In this document: positions 22,237 to 33,921 of the stretch, piece by piece
Layout of the letters: the number at the start of each line of letters is the position of its first letter
Numbering within the stretch: position 1 is the first letter of the stretch
From: Apostichopus japonicus
Taxonomy: Eukaryota; Echinodermata; Holothuroidea; Aspidochirotida; Stichopodidae
DNA length: 64,000 nucleotides
Direction: 5' to 3'
NCBI RefSeq assembly: GCF_037975245.1
Contig: NC_092577.1
Span: 1,548,001 to 1,612,000 of the forward strand
Notes under the pieces: generated by a model
Database searches by the model: none
What the model saw: the letters and a program-made list of their open reading frames with translations, nothing else
Told to the model about the DNA's origin: nothing
Program-made: the position numbers and the translations under genes

Positions 22237-22877
22237 CTGAGAATTGAAGCAAAACACGAGGTTAAAATAGAAGGCTGTCAGGACATTGGTTCATATTTTA
22301 ATGTGACATTTTAAAAGAGATAATTTTCATTTATGACTACAGATCAAATTTGCATTCAATCTTGCTATTCGGTAGCACCAAGAAGGTTCTAGCACTCCTG
22401 TGAACTTCATATGGTACTTCAGATGACATTTGAGCTTTTTGCACATGCAGCCTGCAGTGCCCTGCACAAATCTGTGTTCTACAGTACAGTAATTCCTGAA
22501 ATGAATTCGCATACCACACATGAAGTTATTCCAAGGTTCAGTTTTAGGTGTTAAAAGGAGTTTCTGGATATTAATGATGATTGCTTTTAAACAAACTTAC
22601 TAAAAAGACACATCCTCGTAGCATTTTGGATCAATAAGATTGGAATGTGTAAATATTGAGAGAACTTGTAATTGCATGCATCTGCCAACAGCAGAATAAA
22701 GTCATCAGATTCAAATGTCTTTGTTTGTCTAAAATTGAATTATAAATTCAGAGTTGTTTGCTAATTTGAATTTATTTCTGGAACATTCATAAAAACCCAG
22801 TAACAATTCTGTGGACAATTTTAATCTTGGGATAGTACAGTAGCCTACTGTACATGGAATCAAGCCTATACTAAATA
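22237..22877 (-). other. Intron of zinc-finger gene B, proximal part
   Basis: Between the acceptor at 22237 and a transposon fragment. AT-rich, with no further exon seen. Confidence 0.6.
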
Positions 22878-23442
22878 AGACCCGTCAACTCTCCCGGTTT
22901 TACCGGGAGAGTCCCAGTTTTACCGGTTTTTGCTTCAATCTCCCGGCCTCCCAGTTTCATATTCTATTCTCCCGGTTTTTTAATGTTCATCACTTGCAAC
23001 ATTTCTGAAAATAGCCAACAATTAGTCCTATGCTTTGCAATTCCCCACAGTAACGCTGAACAGGAAAGGCTATTCAGTGTAGTTCGCAAGAACAAGACAG
23101 ACAGTACAGTAGGTCAAGTTTCAAGCTTGATGGGACTCTATCTAGCATACTAGCCATGAAGTCACATTACCCAGAGTCCACTGTTCCCTGTTTCAAATGG
23201 AAGCCTACTAAAGAAACCCTGTAGAAAGCGAAGCAAGCTGCTGTAAACTACAACAAGAAACACTGATTGGATGATTCTCTCATTGTATTGCATAAGTAGA
23301 CTACACTGATTTAGGAGTATTTACAGAATATCATTTCAGTTGGAAATTACCAACCTCATTATTTTCCTCTTGTTCTCCCTATTTTTTGGCCATGAAAAAT
23401 GTTATTCTCCCTATTTTGGGGTCAAACAGGTTGACAGGTCTG
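22878..23442 (+). mobile_element. Degraded DNA transposon with a hAT-like transposase remnant
   Basis: Ends resemble each other as inverted repeats: AGACCCGTCAACTCTCCC on the left and GGTTGACAGGTCTG on the right. At 23025-23270 the plus strand, across stops, reads HSNAEQERLFSVVRKNKTD followed by a lysine-rich stretch. This resembles the C-terminal dimerisation region of hAT transposases (NAxSERxFS motif). The element lies in the intron of gene B. A target duplication could not be settled. Confidence 0.6.
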
Positions 23443-24192
23443 CTATAGGGGCAAGTCCACGGAAAACAGGGAGGTCTGGTAATGTTAATAGTGTAACTCT
23501 GTTACTGTAAAGTTGTGAAGCAATGAGAGTTCAGTTTGGACGGTGTGTAACCATTGTGGTAGTTTAAATCCCCTTGGAATTGTTATCTCTCCTGGCATTA
23601 AGTAAACCAGTTGAAATTATTGGCAGATTATTACTTTTGCGGCTGCTCCTATGGATCAGCATGTGGTATCAGGCTTATCCTGGGATGGTGATATACACAA
23701 TGTGTGATATTTTCTAGGGATACTCATGTGATCACATTCATCTCTGTAAATGAGTACAATTGTTAGGGCATGGTAGGAATGCACTGTAGTTTTTGTGTAT
23801 TATGTCTTTAGCTAAGTTGTAGGGTAAAGTTCATCACTTGTATGTACATGTGGTATTTCCACGTTGACCACGTATGTTAAGGGATTGATATAAAATGCAT
23901 TACCTTGGAGGGACAGGAAAGTCTACTCTGGTTGCTCTTGAAAGAAACATTCTTGTTGGTAGGCTTCACTGCCATGAAGCTTCAAGTTTGTAAAATACAT
24001 CCAGTACAACACACCTAATCTTACTGTAAGAAGTTGTCTTTTCAATATATCACTGTTAAAAATAGCATCACCTCTCTGGATTGATTAAGTGTATAGCTTC
24101 ATTCTCTGTCAATTACAATACTACTAGTACTAGTCTAACTCTAGTCTATGAACCCTGAATGGCTGGTGCTTCTCACAAAAGTGTTACAATAT
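23443..24192 (-). other. Intron of zinc-finger gene B, distal part
   Basis: No gene or repeat structure recognised. Confidence 0.5.
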
Positions 24193-24447
24193 TCAAAGAG
24201 GCTATTCTTACGACTAGTCGTAACAATAACTTTTACGCATGCGCAGTTGCTTCAACGTAGCTATTTTTACGACTAGGACTTACTATTTTTACGACTAGGA
24301 GTAACAATATTTTCCGGTTAAGGGTTGGGTTAGGGTTACCCCTACTACATGCGCAGTTGCTTTATTTACTTTACTGCGCATGAATTCGCCGATGTCGTAA
24401 GAATAGTTTTACAATTGTTACGACTAGTCGTAAGAATAGCCACGGCC
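24193..24447. mobile_element. Palindromic-end MITE, copy 1 (255 bp)
   Basis: Terminal inverted repeats contain GGCTATTCTTACGACTAGTC, whose inner part TTACGACTAGTCGTAA is itself a palindrome. A perfect 8-bp duplication TACAATAT flanks it (24185-24192 and 24448-24455). The interior has repeated TTTTTACGACTAGGA and CATGCGCAGTTGCTT motifs. A second copy at 53650-53936 has different flanks. Confidence 0.9.
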
Positions 24448-24657
24448 TACAATATATTACTATTAGAATTATGCTATCACTTAAAATTGCCCTATAATTA
24501 TAATCTTGGCCTTTTAATCTGTTCCTCATTTGCATTAAAGCGTTTTTGCTCATCTCTTAAGGAGAAGTAAATACGCACAATGCTACTGCTAGACCTACAG
24601 TATTTAGTAGTCCAGAATCATGTACTGTATTATAGGTTTTTTTCGCGGAACCCTTAC

Positions 24658-24712
24658 CAGTGATAACAGTTGTATCGTTCACATGTTCCACCTTTACCGA
24701 GAACTCAGTCAT
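24658..24712 (-). CDS. Zinc-finger gene B, first coding exon
   Basis: ATG at 24712 encodes MTEFSVKVEHVNDTTVIT plus one base, ending at a GTAAGG donor. The phase-1 end fits the acceptor at 22236 exactly, making a valine codon at the junction. It is the most diverged of the first exons, lacking the PGSP segment. Too short to stand out as a frame; found by comparison with genes C, D and E. Confidence 0.85.
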
Positions 24713-25536
24713 TTTGTTTCTCGTAAATCTTCTGCAAATTTCGCCTTTGGTCGGTTTCGTCTTGCGAATTTCTTTTTTTTTACACTTGACAATATTTGAA
24801 AATTGCAGCCCTAAAGTTGTGATTGTGGTTGCAGCAAAAGACTACGGTAGAACTAGAAGACGACATGAATTAATTAACGAATGGTTGCATACCTACGGAA
24901 GCGTAGAAAAGTCATGTAGGCTGTCATTTTGATGATGATATTGTAACAACTCGTCGATATATCAAGGTGAAAATTGACGTTTTGACTACGTATTCTAAAT
25001 CGTCAACATGTCGAAAGTCTGAAGGTAAAAAAAAAATCCGTTTTCTTGAAATGAATCACCTCTTCATGGTAACAAAAATATGACAATTGACCTTATAATA
25101 CCAAATGCGTCAAAATGCCATGATAAATCTGAAAACTGACGTTTAGTCTAAGTGCATCTAGCCAAAACGTGAGATTTATGATATTTTGACGTGTTAATAC
25201 CTATTGACAAAATCGTCAAGTTTAAAGCTGTTGACAGTTTGATGGCTTTGTGCAAAGCGACAAAACGTCAGTAATAATCAATTTTTTTTGTCACTTTCAT
25301 AAGTTGGTATGATGGAGTCAAAACGAAAACTTGGCTTCTGCCATTTTGATGAGATCACAGCAATACGTCAATTTCATGGTTTTGCTTATTTGGACGTTTT
25401 CATATTGGCTGACAAAATTGCAATTTTCAGATTGATGTAATTTTGACGAATTGTTGCATCTCATCACGTCAGTTAACATGTACCTTCTACGCTTCCGTTA
25501 CCAGAAGCGCTTCTGGTTTTTTCTTTGCAGTATGCT
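24713..25536. other. 5' flank of gene B, including a 0.6-kb inverted-repeat element
   Basis: From 24713 to 24893 the sequence matches the region upstream of exon E (GACAATATTTGAAAATTGCA, GGTTGCAGCAAAAGACTACG). From 24894 to 25501 lies an element whose ends are inverted (TACGGAAGCGTAGAA and TTCTACGCTTCCGTTA). It is full of AAACGTCA/TGACGTTT motifs. The equivalent element sits at 55502-56113, so it predates duplication of the gene unit. Confidence 0.7.
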
Positions 25537-25875
25537 ATGGCAAGCCATATGTGCAATAATTCGATTAACAGAGTTTATCGCCTATAAACTCTGTCTTTCG
25601 ATCGGTAAACTCAGATTATCGAATGGATAACCGTGTTTTTCGCGATAAATTCAGTTTATCGAGCGAAAAGCAGGGTTACCTCGATAAACTAAGATTATCG
25701 GCGATAAACCGAGTTTATCAAATAGGATCTATGTTTTTCGCTCAATAAACTAAGTTAATCGATAATCTCTGTTTAGTATCCAGTCTATAAACTCAGTTTA
25801 TCAAGCGAAAAATAGAGTTTAATGGCGATAAACTCGGTTTTTTTTCTCGAATTATTGCACATGTGGCGAGCCATA
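25537..25875. repeat. Foldback array of short palindromes upstream of gene B
   Basis: Outer inverted repeats TATGGCAAGCCATATGTGCA and its counterpart TGCACATGTGGCGAGCCATA enclose about ten small hairpins built from AAACTCAGTTTATCG / CGATAAACTGAGTTT-type arms, often separated by GCGAAAAA. Related partial arrays lie at 5572-5720 and 56149-56276, each upstream of a first exon of the same gene family. Confidence 0.8.
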
Positions 25876-26854
25876 GAAGGCACCACACCACAATAAGAGT
25901 AGTGTGTCTGCGCTCGAAAAGTATATGGTCCGGCAAAAGAGCTAAAACAACCAAATGTGAATGCTTGTTTATGCATATTATCAGTTACCATCATTGTCGT
26001 TTCTTCCTTCATGTCAAAGTCCTTAACTTAAAGTACAGATGATGTCAAAATGGGGAAGATTGAAAGTGACATAAACCATTCAACAATTCATTGTGGTGCA
26101 ACACCTGAAGGCAATATGAAGGTAGCATACGCCCATTAAAAGCCCCATTGACCTTCACACTTAACCACAAAAATTAATGTGGTCTTAGACTTACAGTCTA
26201 GATAGAAGTTTTCACTAGCTTAATGCTGCCCATCACTGGATAGGTGACATGTTGGCCTTTCATGGCACCATCAATTTTCTGTATCATGACCATGTAGATA
26301 GTTTGCTATCACAGCCTGAGATTTTTGTCACTTGAAAACAAACCTCTTCACTCAGTAGTAAACAATTTTTCACTGCTCCTGGAAGGCCAAAAGGGGTCAA
26401 AAATGGTCTCAATCGACCAAATTTTTGCACCACATGTACTTCCATTCATGCTCTTCAACATGAAAGCCACAATAAAAAATACAGATCCTGATTGATAACA
26501 TATCAAGAAAGATGTCCTCCTATTGCATTTTGCCACTTTCCCTGATACAAGAAACATATGGGCGGATTAATATAGACTCTAATAGGAGTATGCCACCAGA
26601 ATTTATACCATGGTGATGGGGTGTTGGTGTTAACCTATGGTGTGGGTCTAGAAATTCCAAACTGTAAAGGGATTGTTCAGGTAGACTGGGAATGGGAAGC
26701 AAGCAAACAGTTGGGAAAGGCATTTTGGAGTTGCAGAATTGCATTTCACAGGCAATTTATTGGATGCTCCAAGTGTTGTGCGGTAGTACTGTAGTGCAAA
26801 TTTCACACAACCGGTAGCGTTGCAACATGTATCCTGGTATTGTAACTACAACCG
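25876..26854. other. No recognisable gene
   Basis: Intergenic sequence between the 5' flank of gene B and the minisatellite behind gene C. Short frames only. Confidence 0.4.
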
Positions 26855-27714
26855 GGATATACAAGTAGTCACAGGAATGCACTCAGACATACCTCATTAC
26901 AATAATACACTTATACAAGTAGTCACAGGAATGCACTCAGATATGCCTTGAGCATTATAATAATTCACTTTAAAAAGTAGTCACAGGAATGCAGTCAGAC
27001 ATGCCTCATTACAATATTACACTTATACAAGTAGTCACAGGAACGCACTCAGACATGCCTCATTATAATAATACACTTATACAAGTAGTCACAGGAATGC
27101 ACTGAGACATACCTCATTACAATATTACACTTATACAAGTAGTCACAGGAAGGCACTCAGACATGCCTCATTATAATAATACACTAATACAAGTAGTCTT
27201 AGGAATGCACTCAGACATACCTTGAGAATTATCATAATACACTAATAATACAAGTAGTCACAGGAAGACACTCAGATATGCCTTATAACAATAATACACT
27301 AATACAAGTAGTCACAGGAATGCACTCAGACAAGCCTCATTATAATAATACACTAATACAAGTAGTCACAGGAAGACACTCAGATATGCCTTATTACAAT
27401 AATACACTAATACAAGTAGTCACAGGAATGCACTCAGACAAGCCTCATTATAATAATACACTAATACAAGTAGTCACAGGAAGACACTCAGATATGCCTT
27501 ATTACAATAATACACTAATACAAGTAGTCACAGGAATGCACTCAGACAAGCCTCATTATAATAATACACTAATACAAGTAGTCACAGGAATGCACTCAGA
27601 AATGCCTCATTACAATAATACACTTAAACAATTAGTCACAGGAATGCACTCAGACATGCCTCATTACAATAATACACTTAAACAATTAGTCACAGGAATG
27701 CACTCAGGCAACTT
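26855..27714. repeat. 54-bp minisatellite abutting the 3' end of gene C (about 16 copies)
   Basis: The unit is ACAAGTAGTCACAGGAATGC + ACTCAGACATGCCTCATTAC + AATAATACACTAAT. From about 27255 two variants alternate (GAAGACACTCAGATATGCC and GAATGCACTCAGACAAGCC), forming a 108-bp higher-order repeat. Because 54 is divisible by three, it is open on the plus strand (27278-27724), but that frame is a by-product of the repeat. The array stops two bases before the stop codon of gene C. Confidence 0.95.
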
Positions 27715-27715
27715 T

Positions 27716-29919
27716 TCAGGGTGAACTTTCTGTCACAGTACCCACAATGATAAGGTTTCTCTCCTGTGTGTGTTCTTCATGTATCCTCAATGTTTCAGAT
27801 CGAGGAAACATTTGATCACAGTCTGTTCTCTGGTAAGGCTTCTCTCCTGTATGTATCATTTCATGTGTTCTCAAACTTTCAGATAAAGCAAACTTTTCCT
27901 TACAATAGCTACACTGATGAGGCTTCTCCTCTGTGTGACTTCTTTCATGCCTCCTCATTTGCCCAGAACCAGCAAACATTTTCTTACAATAGTTACACTG
28001 ATAAGGCTTTTCTCCTGTGTGTGCTCTTTCATGGACCTTCCAATTAGTTGAATGGGCAAACTTTTTGTCACAGTAGCTACACTGATAAGGCTTCTCTCCT
28101 GTGTGTGTTCTTTCATGTATCCTCAGTTTCCCAGGTTCAGCAAACATTTTGTTACAGTAGTTACACTGATGAGGCTTCTCTCCTGTGTGTGTTCTTTCAT
28201 GCCTCTTCAAAGTTTGAGACTGAGCAAACAATTTCTTACAGTAGCTACATTGATAAGGCTTCTCTCCTGTGTGTGTTTTTTCATGGCTCTTTACTCTAGC
28301 AACTAGGGCAAACTTTTTGTCACAGTAGTTACACTGAAATGGCTTCTCACCTGTGTGTGTACTTTCATGTCTCCTCACTTGTCCAGATTCAGCAAACAAT
28401 TTCTTACAATAGCTACACTGATATGGCTTCTCTCCTGTGTGTGTTCTTTCATGTCTCTTCAAACTAGTACGATGGGAAAACGTTTTGTCACAGTAGTTAC
28501 ACTGATAAGGCTTTTCTCCTGTGTGTCTTCTTTCATGGCTCTTCAAACTAGGAGCTTGGGCAAACTTTTTGTCACAGTAGTTACACTGAAATGGCTTCTC
28601 ACCTGTGTGTGTTCTTTCATGTCTCCTCAATGTTTCAGGTCGAGCAATCATTTTATTACAGTACTTACACTGATAAGGCCATTCTCCTGTATGTATTATT
28701 CCATGTGTCCTCACACTTTCAGATGAAGCAAACTTTTCGTTACAGTAGTTACACTGATAAGGCTTCTCCCCTGTGTGTGTTCTTTCATGTATTCTCAATG
28801 TTCCAGATCTAGCAAACATTTTGCTACAGTAGTTGCACTGAAAAGGCTTCTCTCCAGTATGTGTTCTTTCATGGCTCTTCAAGCTAGCAGCTTGGGGAAA
28901 CCTTTTATTGCAATAGTTACACTGATAGGGCTTCTTTCCTGTATGTGTTCTTTCATGTCTTCTCATTTGTTTAGATTCAGCAAACTTTTTGTCGCAGTAG
29001 TTGCACTGAAAAGGCTTCTCTCCAGTATGTGTTCTTTCATGGCTCTTCAAGCTAGCAGATTGGGAAAACCTTTTGTTGCAATAGGTACACTGATAAGGTT
29101 TCTCTCCTGTATGTGTTCTTTCATGTCTCCTCATTTGTTTAGATTCAGCAAACTTTTTGTCGCAGCATTTACACTGATAAGGCTTCTCTCGTGTATGTAT
29201 TTTTTCATGGCTCTTCAAACTACTAGATTGGGCAAACTTTTTGTCACAGTAGTTACATGGATAAGGCTTCTCTCCTGTATGTGTTCTCTCATGTATCTTC
29301 AAACTACCAGCTTTGGCAAAAGTTTTGTCACAGTAGCTACACTGATAAGGCTTCTCTCCTGTGTGTGTTCTTTCATGTCTCCTCCTTTCTCCAGATTCAG
29401 GAAACTTTTTGTCACAGTAGTTACACTGATAAGGCTTCTCTCCTGTATGTGTTCTTTCATGCCTCTTCAAACTAGCAGTTTGGGACAACTTTTTGTCACA
29501 GTAGTTACACTGATAAGGCTTCTCTCCTGTATGTGTTCTTTCGTGTCTCCTCATTTGTCCAGATTCAGGAAACTTTTTGTCACAGTAGTTGCACTGATAG
29601 GACCTCTCTCCTGCATGTGTTTTTTCATGTTTTTCCACACTTCCAGAGTGACTAAACAGCTTGTTGCCATCACTAAATTCATCAGGATTCTCTCCTCTAT
29701 TAAGTATACAAATCTCTGTTTCTTCTGGTGTTCCTATATTTTGTCTGGAATTATTAGAGGTTGTTTCTCCATCATTGGCCTCATCCTCCAGGCTGAGTAA
29801 CAGATGACATGAGTAGCTATCAACTGGTTCCAAAGACTCATTTTCTCCCTTCTTAACATCCTGTTGATGTCCTTGGTGATGTGAGTGAGCAATGTGTCCA
29901 GAGGACAGTCCCTGCGATA
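27716..29919 (-). CDS. Zinc-finger gene C, finger exon (about 21 C2H2 fingers)
   Basis: With exon 1 (30622-30697) this gives a 759-aa protein (76 + 2204 bases, a multiple of three; acceptor TTTTCAG|TA). The order is a family leader ([20 protein letters not shown]), an acidic linker with SLEDEANDGE, a half finger lacking cysteines (GNKLFSHSGSVEKHEKTH), then 21 regular fingers and one degenerate last finger. Repeat length is 28 residues, consensus [10 protein letters not shown]...[13 protein letters not shown]. Some fingers deviate (CKCC in finger 6, EWP linker in 11). A one-base loss in the last finger changes the tail and gives the stop at 27716. The ATG at 29959 is intronic. Probably a nuclear DNA-binding protein; no KRAB or other effector domain is visible. 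Antisense frames over this exon are repeat shadows. Confidence 0.93.
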
Positions 29920-30621
29920 CTGAAAATTGAAGGGAAGAAAGTGATATATTTATTTTCAAACAATGATCTGTTGGAATAGGAGAACTTTTGGTTCTTGTCT
30001 GAAGAATTTGTGGTTTTTTGAAAAGAAATCATGAAAGATGTTCATTCAAAAATGTGGTTTTTTATGTTTCCGTTGACCTAGTTGTGAGTGTGTACTTGTA
30101 AAATACAACCCATGAAAATATTATTATTATATATGTGATCCATGAATGTCCAATACATAGGGTCAATGCTAAGTTATAATATATTGAAGCTGCTTCTTCA
30201 AAACAGCTAAAAGTAATTAGATCATTTTACAAATTTAAGTCTATTCTCAAGACAATAAGCCAGTAGGCCTACATAAATTGGGAGAACATTTGTGGAAAAA
30301 TTTATCCAGAGATGTTTTATGGAATCGCATGCCTGTCACACTAACAGAAACATAGACGTCTAGTCGTATATTGATTATTGTTATGTTACACTAGTTAGTA
30401 TAACTATGATAATATTAAGCATCCAGTTTCCTTTGCCCTTAAATAATAACTCCAGGACTCTATTCTCCAATTTTATGCGTTCTTCGCTCAGCTCTTAACT
30501 TAAGAGAAGTTTTGGTAAGCACTTTATTATAATTTAGTGCACAATGGCACTAACTGAGCTACAGTGCTAGGCTAGGCCAAGTTTGTTATAGTGATGCATT
30601 AGACTATTGCGGAACCGTTAC
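29920..30621 (-). other. Intron of zinc-finger gene C
   Basis: Runs from donor GTAACG to acceptor TTTTCAG. The part near the donor (about 30390-30621) matches 55010-55232 next to exon E (AATATTAAGCATCCAGTTTC, TAATAACTCCAGGACTCT), so intron sequence was duplicated with the gene unit. Confidence 0.8.
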
Positions 30622-30697
30622 CTGTGTTATCAATAACAGTGCCATCGTTCACAATCACAGGTGACCCTGGTTCAACCTTCACGGAGATTTGAAACAT
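30622..30697 (-). CDS. Zinc-finger gene C, first coding exon
   Basis: ATG at 30697 encodes MFQISVKVEPGSPVIVNDGT then VIDNT and one base, ending at a GTAACG donor. The phase fits the acceptor at 29919 exactly. The VKVEPGSP segment resembles a SUMO-acceptor consensus (VKVE = psi-K-x-E), suggesting, but not showing, that the N terminus is sumoylated. Confidence 0.9.
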
Positions 30698-31329
30698 TTT
30701 GTTCCCGTGGATAAGTGTTCGGCTGATTATATTCTGCTTATTTTGCGGTTAATCCGTCTGGCCTTGCAATTTTGGGTTTTACCCCTGGTTAAAATAGTAA
30801 AAAATCGGGCATCTCCCAAACACACAAAGAAGTGACAGAGGTTGCGCAGCTAATGGCTGAGGTTGGAATCAAGGTGTTTCGACGGCTGAGGTTAGATTCA
30901 AAGTGTTTCGACAACATATAAATTGACCTGTGACGTACTTCCGTTTTCAAGAGTCCTGTGCTCTAGTCTAGGATTCCTATGGCAGTGGCGTGAAATTGAA
31001 AGTCAATTAACTTGAAGGCCTACAAGTTGTTGATGACGGCTACTCAAGCTGGAGATTAACCTGAAGATGACGGCAACTGGGCAGCATGTACTTGAAGCTT
31101 GGACGTAACGATTAGACTCAAATGTATTCTCTTGACTTGAACTTTTTGCGTTTGAGAAAATCATATGAGCCAGGCTTAGTTGCAGGTTGTAGCTGGCGCA
31201 GCTTAGGCCCCAAGACGTATACGACCTAAGGTAGGCCTAACCGTTAGCCTAGTAATGGTTGGTGAATTACTCTGTTAAACAGCTATGTTTTAACTAAATT
31301 GGAGGTCAATAGGGGCAGTCATAAATTTT
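30698..31329. other. 5' flank of gene C
   Basis: The first 80 bases resemble the flanks of the other first exons (GATAAGTGTTCGGCTGATTA). The rest is unique up to the LINE. No TATA box could be chosen with confidence. Confidence 0.5.
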
Positions 31330-32573
31330 GATATGGATTATATTTCTAGTGGAGGTGCTTATAGGTATTTTGAAAGGAAGGAAAGTGATAGTCATAGTTC
31401 TAACATGATCAGGAGGCATGCTAAGGTACATAGTTTCAGGGATTAGCTTAAGATTGTCTTTACCAATGCCAGAAGTATATATTCGTAAAAAAATGCTGAA
31501 TTAACTGTTCTCCTTGAGGACCTGAAACCTGATGTGTTTGGTATCACAGAATCTTGGTTAAGAGAGGACATTGATATGATAGTGCTGAGGTTTCTTACCC
31601 GGGGTATGTTGTGTATCGTCAAGAGAGGAGGGATACTCCTAATGGAATTGGTGGGGGAGTTATACTGTGTGTCAGGGATGATATTGTAAGTTGAGAAATC
31701 TCAGTTGAAAGGTTCTTTTGTCAATTCTGTCTGGTGCGAGTTGTCCAAACAGAACTCCAAAGAGGTCCAGTGACGTTATAACTATTGGTGTTGTTTACTG
31801 TTCTCCTAACACTAACAGCAGCGAAGACAACAATGTCTTGCTGTTTGATATAATTAGAAAGGCTGCTAAATGTGATGTTGTTATAGTGGGCAACTTTAAT
31901 TTCCTGACATTAATTGCATAGATGGTTCCAGTAGTAGGAAGGGTAGTAACTTTCTAGACTATGTTGTGCAAGATTGCTTTTACATCAGCATGTTACATTC
32001 CGTACTAGCCCTGGGGATAACATCCTAGATCTTGTTTCAAGTTCTGATCCAAGCAATGTTGTTGATTTGACGGGTTTAGGAAAACTAGGAACTAGCGATC
32101 ATGGTATATATACTAGCTTTTGATGTTGTTTGCAAGGTCGTAAATGCTGTTAGCAAGGAAAAAGTCCCTGATTTTTTGAGATCAGATAGAGAGGCAATTG
32201 AAACTTTACAAAAGGTTTAAAGGGTACAGATTGGATTAATTTGTTTCGAGAAATGAGTGCTTCTCAATCTTGGATTTGTTTAGCTGATAAGTTTAAGGTC
32301 ATTATGGAAATCATGTTCCATGGAAGAATCTTCACCGTAAAAGCAGTATGCCTTCCTGGATGAATAAGAAATTTACTGTACAGTACAGAAGATGTGCAAT
32401 TAGGCAAAAATGTAGAACTTGTTTAGAAGGGCTTACAGTATTCTGAATCTCTTTTGGCCAAGTTTAAAATTCATCAGAACTGAAGGTAGAACGCTTAGTT
32501 TCTGATGCAAAATTGAATTTGGAAAATAACATTGCCCTAAATATTAAGGATAACCCAAATGAAGGCCTTTATA
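31330..32573 (+). pseudogene. CR1-like LINE ORF2, endonuclease part (segment 1 of 4)
   Basis: Across several frameshifts the plus strand reads as an apurinic-type endonuclease domain of a non-LTR retrotransposon: KIVFTNARSIYS, LKPDVFGITESWLREDID, PGYVVYRQERR, GIGGGVILCVRDDI. The upstream reading begins near MDYISSGGAYRYFERKESDS. It breaks off at 32573, where a DNA transposon is inserted, and resumes at 37378. The element cannot be functional. Confidence 0.88.
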
Positions 32574-33579
32574 CAGTACTGTGATCGCTTAACGATCGTA
32601 CAATTTCGAAGAAACGATATTCTGCGATTTTGTACGATTTTATTCGACGTTATTCGAAATTATGCGATTTTGCGCGATTTAAAAAATCGTTGAAAAATTC
32701 GGACGAAAAATTTTGTACGAAATTCGCACAATTATTCGCGGTTTTTGCGGTCAGTTTTACAACGTACAAAATCGCACAAAATCGTTGAATAGGCCTTTTA
32801 GAATTACAACAGTCGTTTTTTGATATTACGTGTGTTCAAAGTATACAACACAACTTTCATCTATGGTTCAAAGCACATAGTTACGAGACTCAATGTCATA
32901 CATTCAATATGCACAGTGTACAGTACCGCTCACGTATAACTGGACATGTGTACGCGCACATGATCGTGTAAAGACGTATAAACAAGTACAATCGCGAATA
33001 AACTGTTGACAAACAAATTGCCGCGTAGACACCTCGTATAATCCATGTACGAGTTTCTACGCAGGAAATGCTATTGTGCTCAATGAATAGGATTAAAGTC
33101 GCAGAAAGAATTTGAAAACCTAGAAGAAAAATAAAGTGTTACTAAGCGTTTCTTGTGTCAATTTTTTATATAATTTACCGTTGGCTCCAACTGAATGAAA
33201 AGAAAAAAAATTCCATCCAACAACTGAAAAGAAAAAAAAAACTTCCACCCAACAACTTTGAGTTTGAAGAAGGGCCGGTTAAAAACAAAACATGTTTCTC
33301 GTCCGCGCAATGGGCCTCCTTTTACATGATTCCCGTGTTTTTATTCGGATTACAAGAAATCTAAACTATCCTTAAAATTATTTTGTAAAGGTTGCCACAT
33401 ATTCCAAACTAGTATTAGCGCTGGAAAAGAAGAAAAATGGCCGCCCGTTTTTTTCAGATCTCAGTACGAGAAACATGTATTTTATTTCGATAATAGAACA
33501 ACTTTCGTTAATGTGGTTAAGTTAATATTTTCCTACCTTAGCTATGTCGATTTTATAAAACCTTCATGAAAACAGACTT

Positions 33580-33921
33580 TTTTGAAAATGGATTTTGAAG
33601 CTGTCAAAACTTTAACAAATGCTTACCGTTAAATACTGGCGTCAAACAATACATGTCGTATATATTCCAATAAAGATCCACAAAGGATAACAATGCTAAG
33701 TAAAGCTTACTAAAGAGAAATAGAAACTGCATGTACATGGTCATTTTAAGTATCCAAGTACTATACAAAGAGATTGAGTTCACCGAATCACCCCTTTTCC
33801 CTACCACCTGAGGAAAACCGTCTTTTATAAAATATAGTACCATACAATACTTTACATTTGATACAAAAGTTACTTCTACAACCCCCAAATTTGTATGTGT
33901 CGCAATAAGTTTTAACCGCAC
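33580..33921 (-). other. Inner inverted repeat of the 4.8-kb element, arm 1, with an open frame
   Basis: The minus strand has a 105-codon frame at 33604-33921 that includes FVDLYWNIYDMYCLTPVF and then GGTAAGCAT, which looks like a splice donor. The counterpart at 36578-36874 (plus strand) encodes VTDLYWNIYEMCCFEHHLHF before the same GGTAAGCAT. The product is not recognised. Confidence 0.5.

Noticed and set aside
27278-27724. 148-codon frame of NNTLIQVVTG repeats
   Set aside because: Produced by the 54-bp minisatellite, whose unit is divisible by three; no flanking coding signal.
28775-29800. Long plus-strand frame (341 codons, CMCSFM-like repeats) opposite gene C
   Set aside because: Antisense shadow of the 84-bp finger repeat; the same pattern occurs opposite genes B and D and the pseudogene. 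No independent features.
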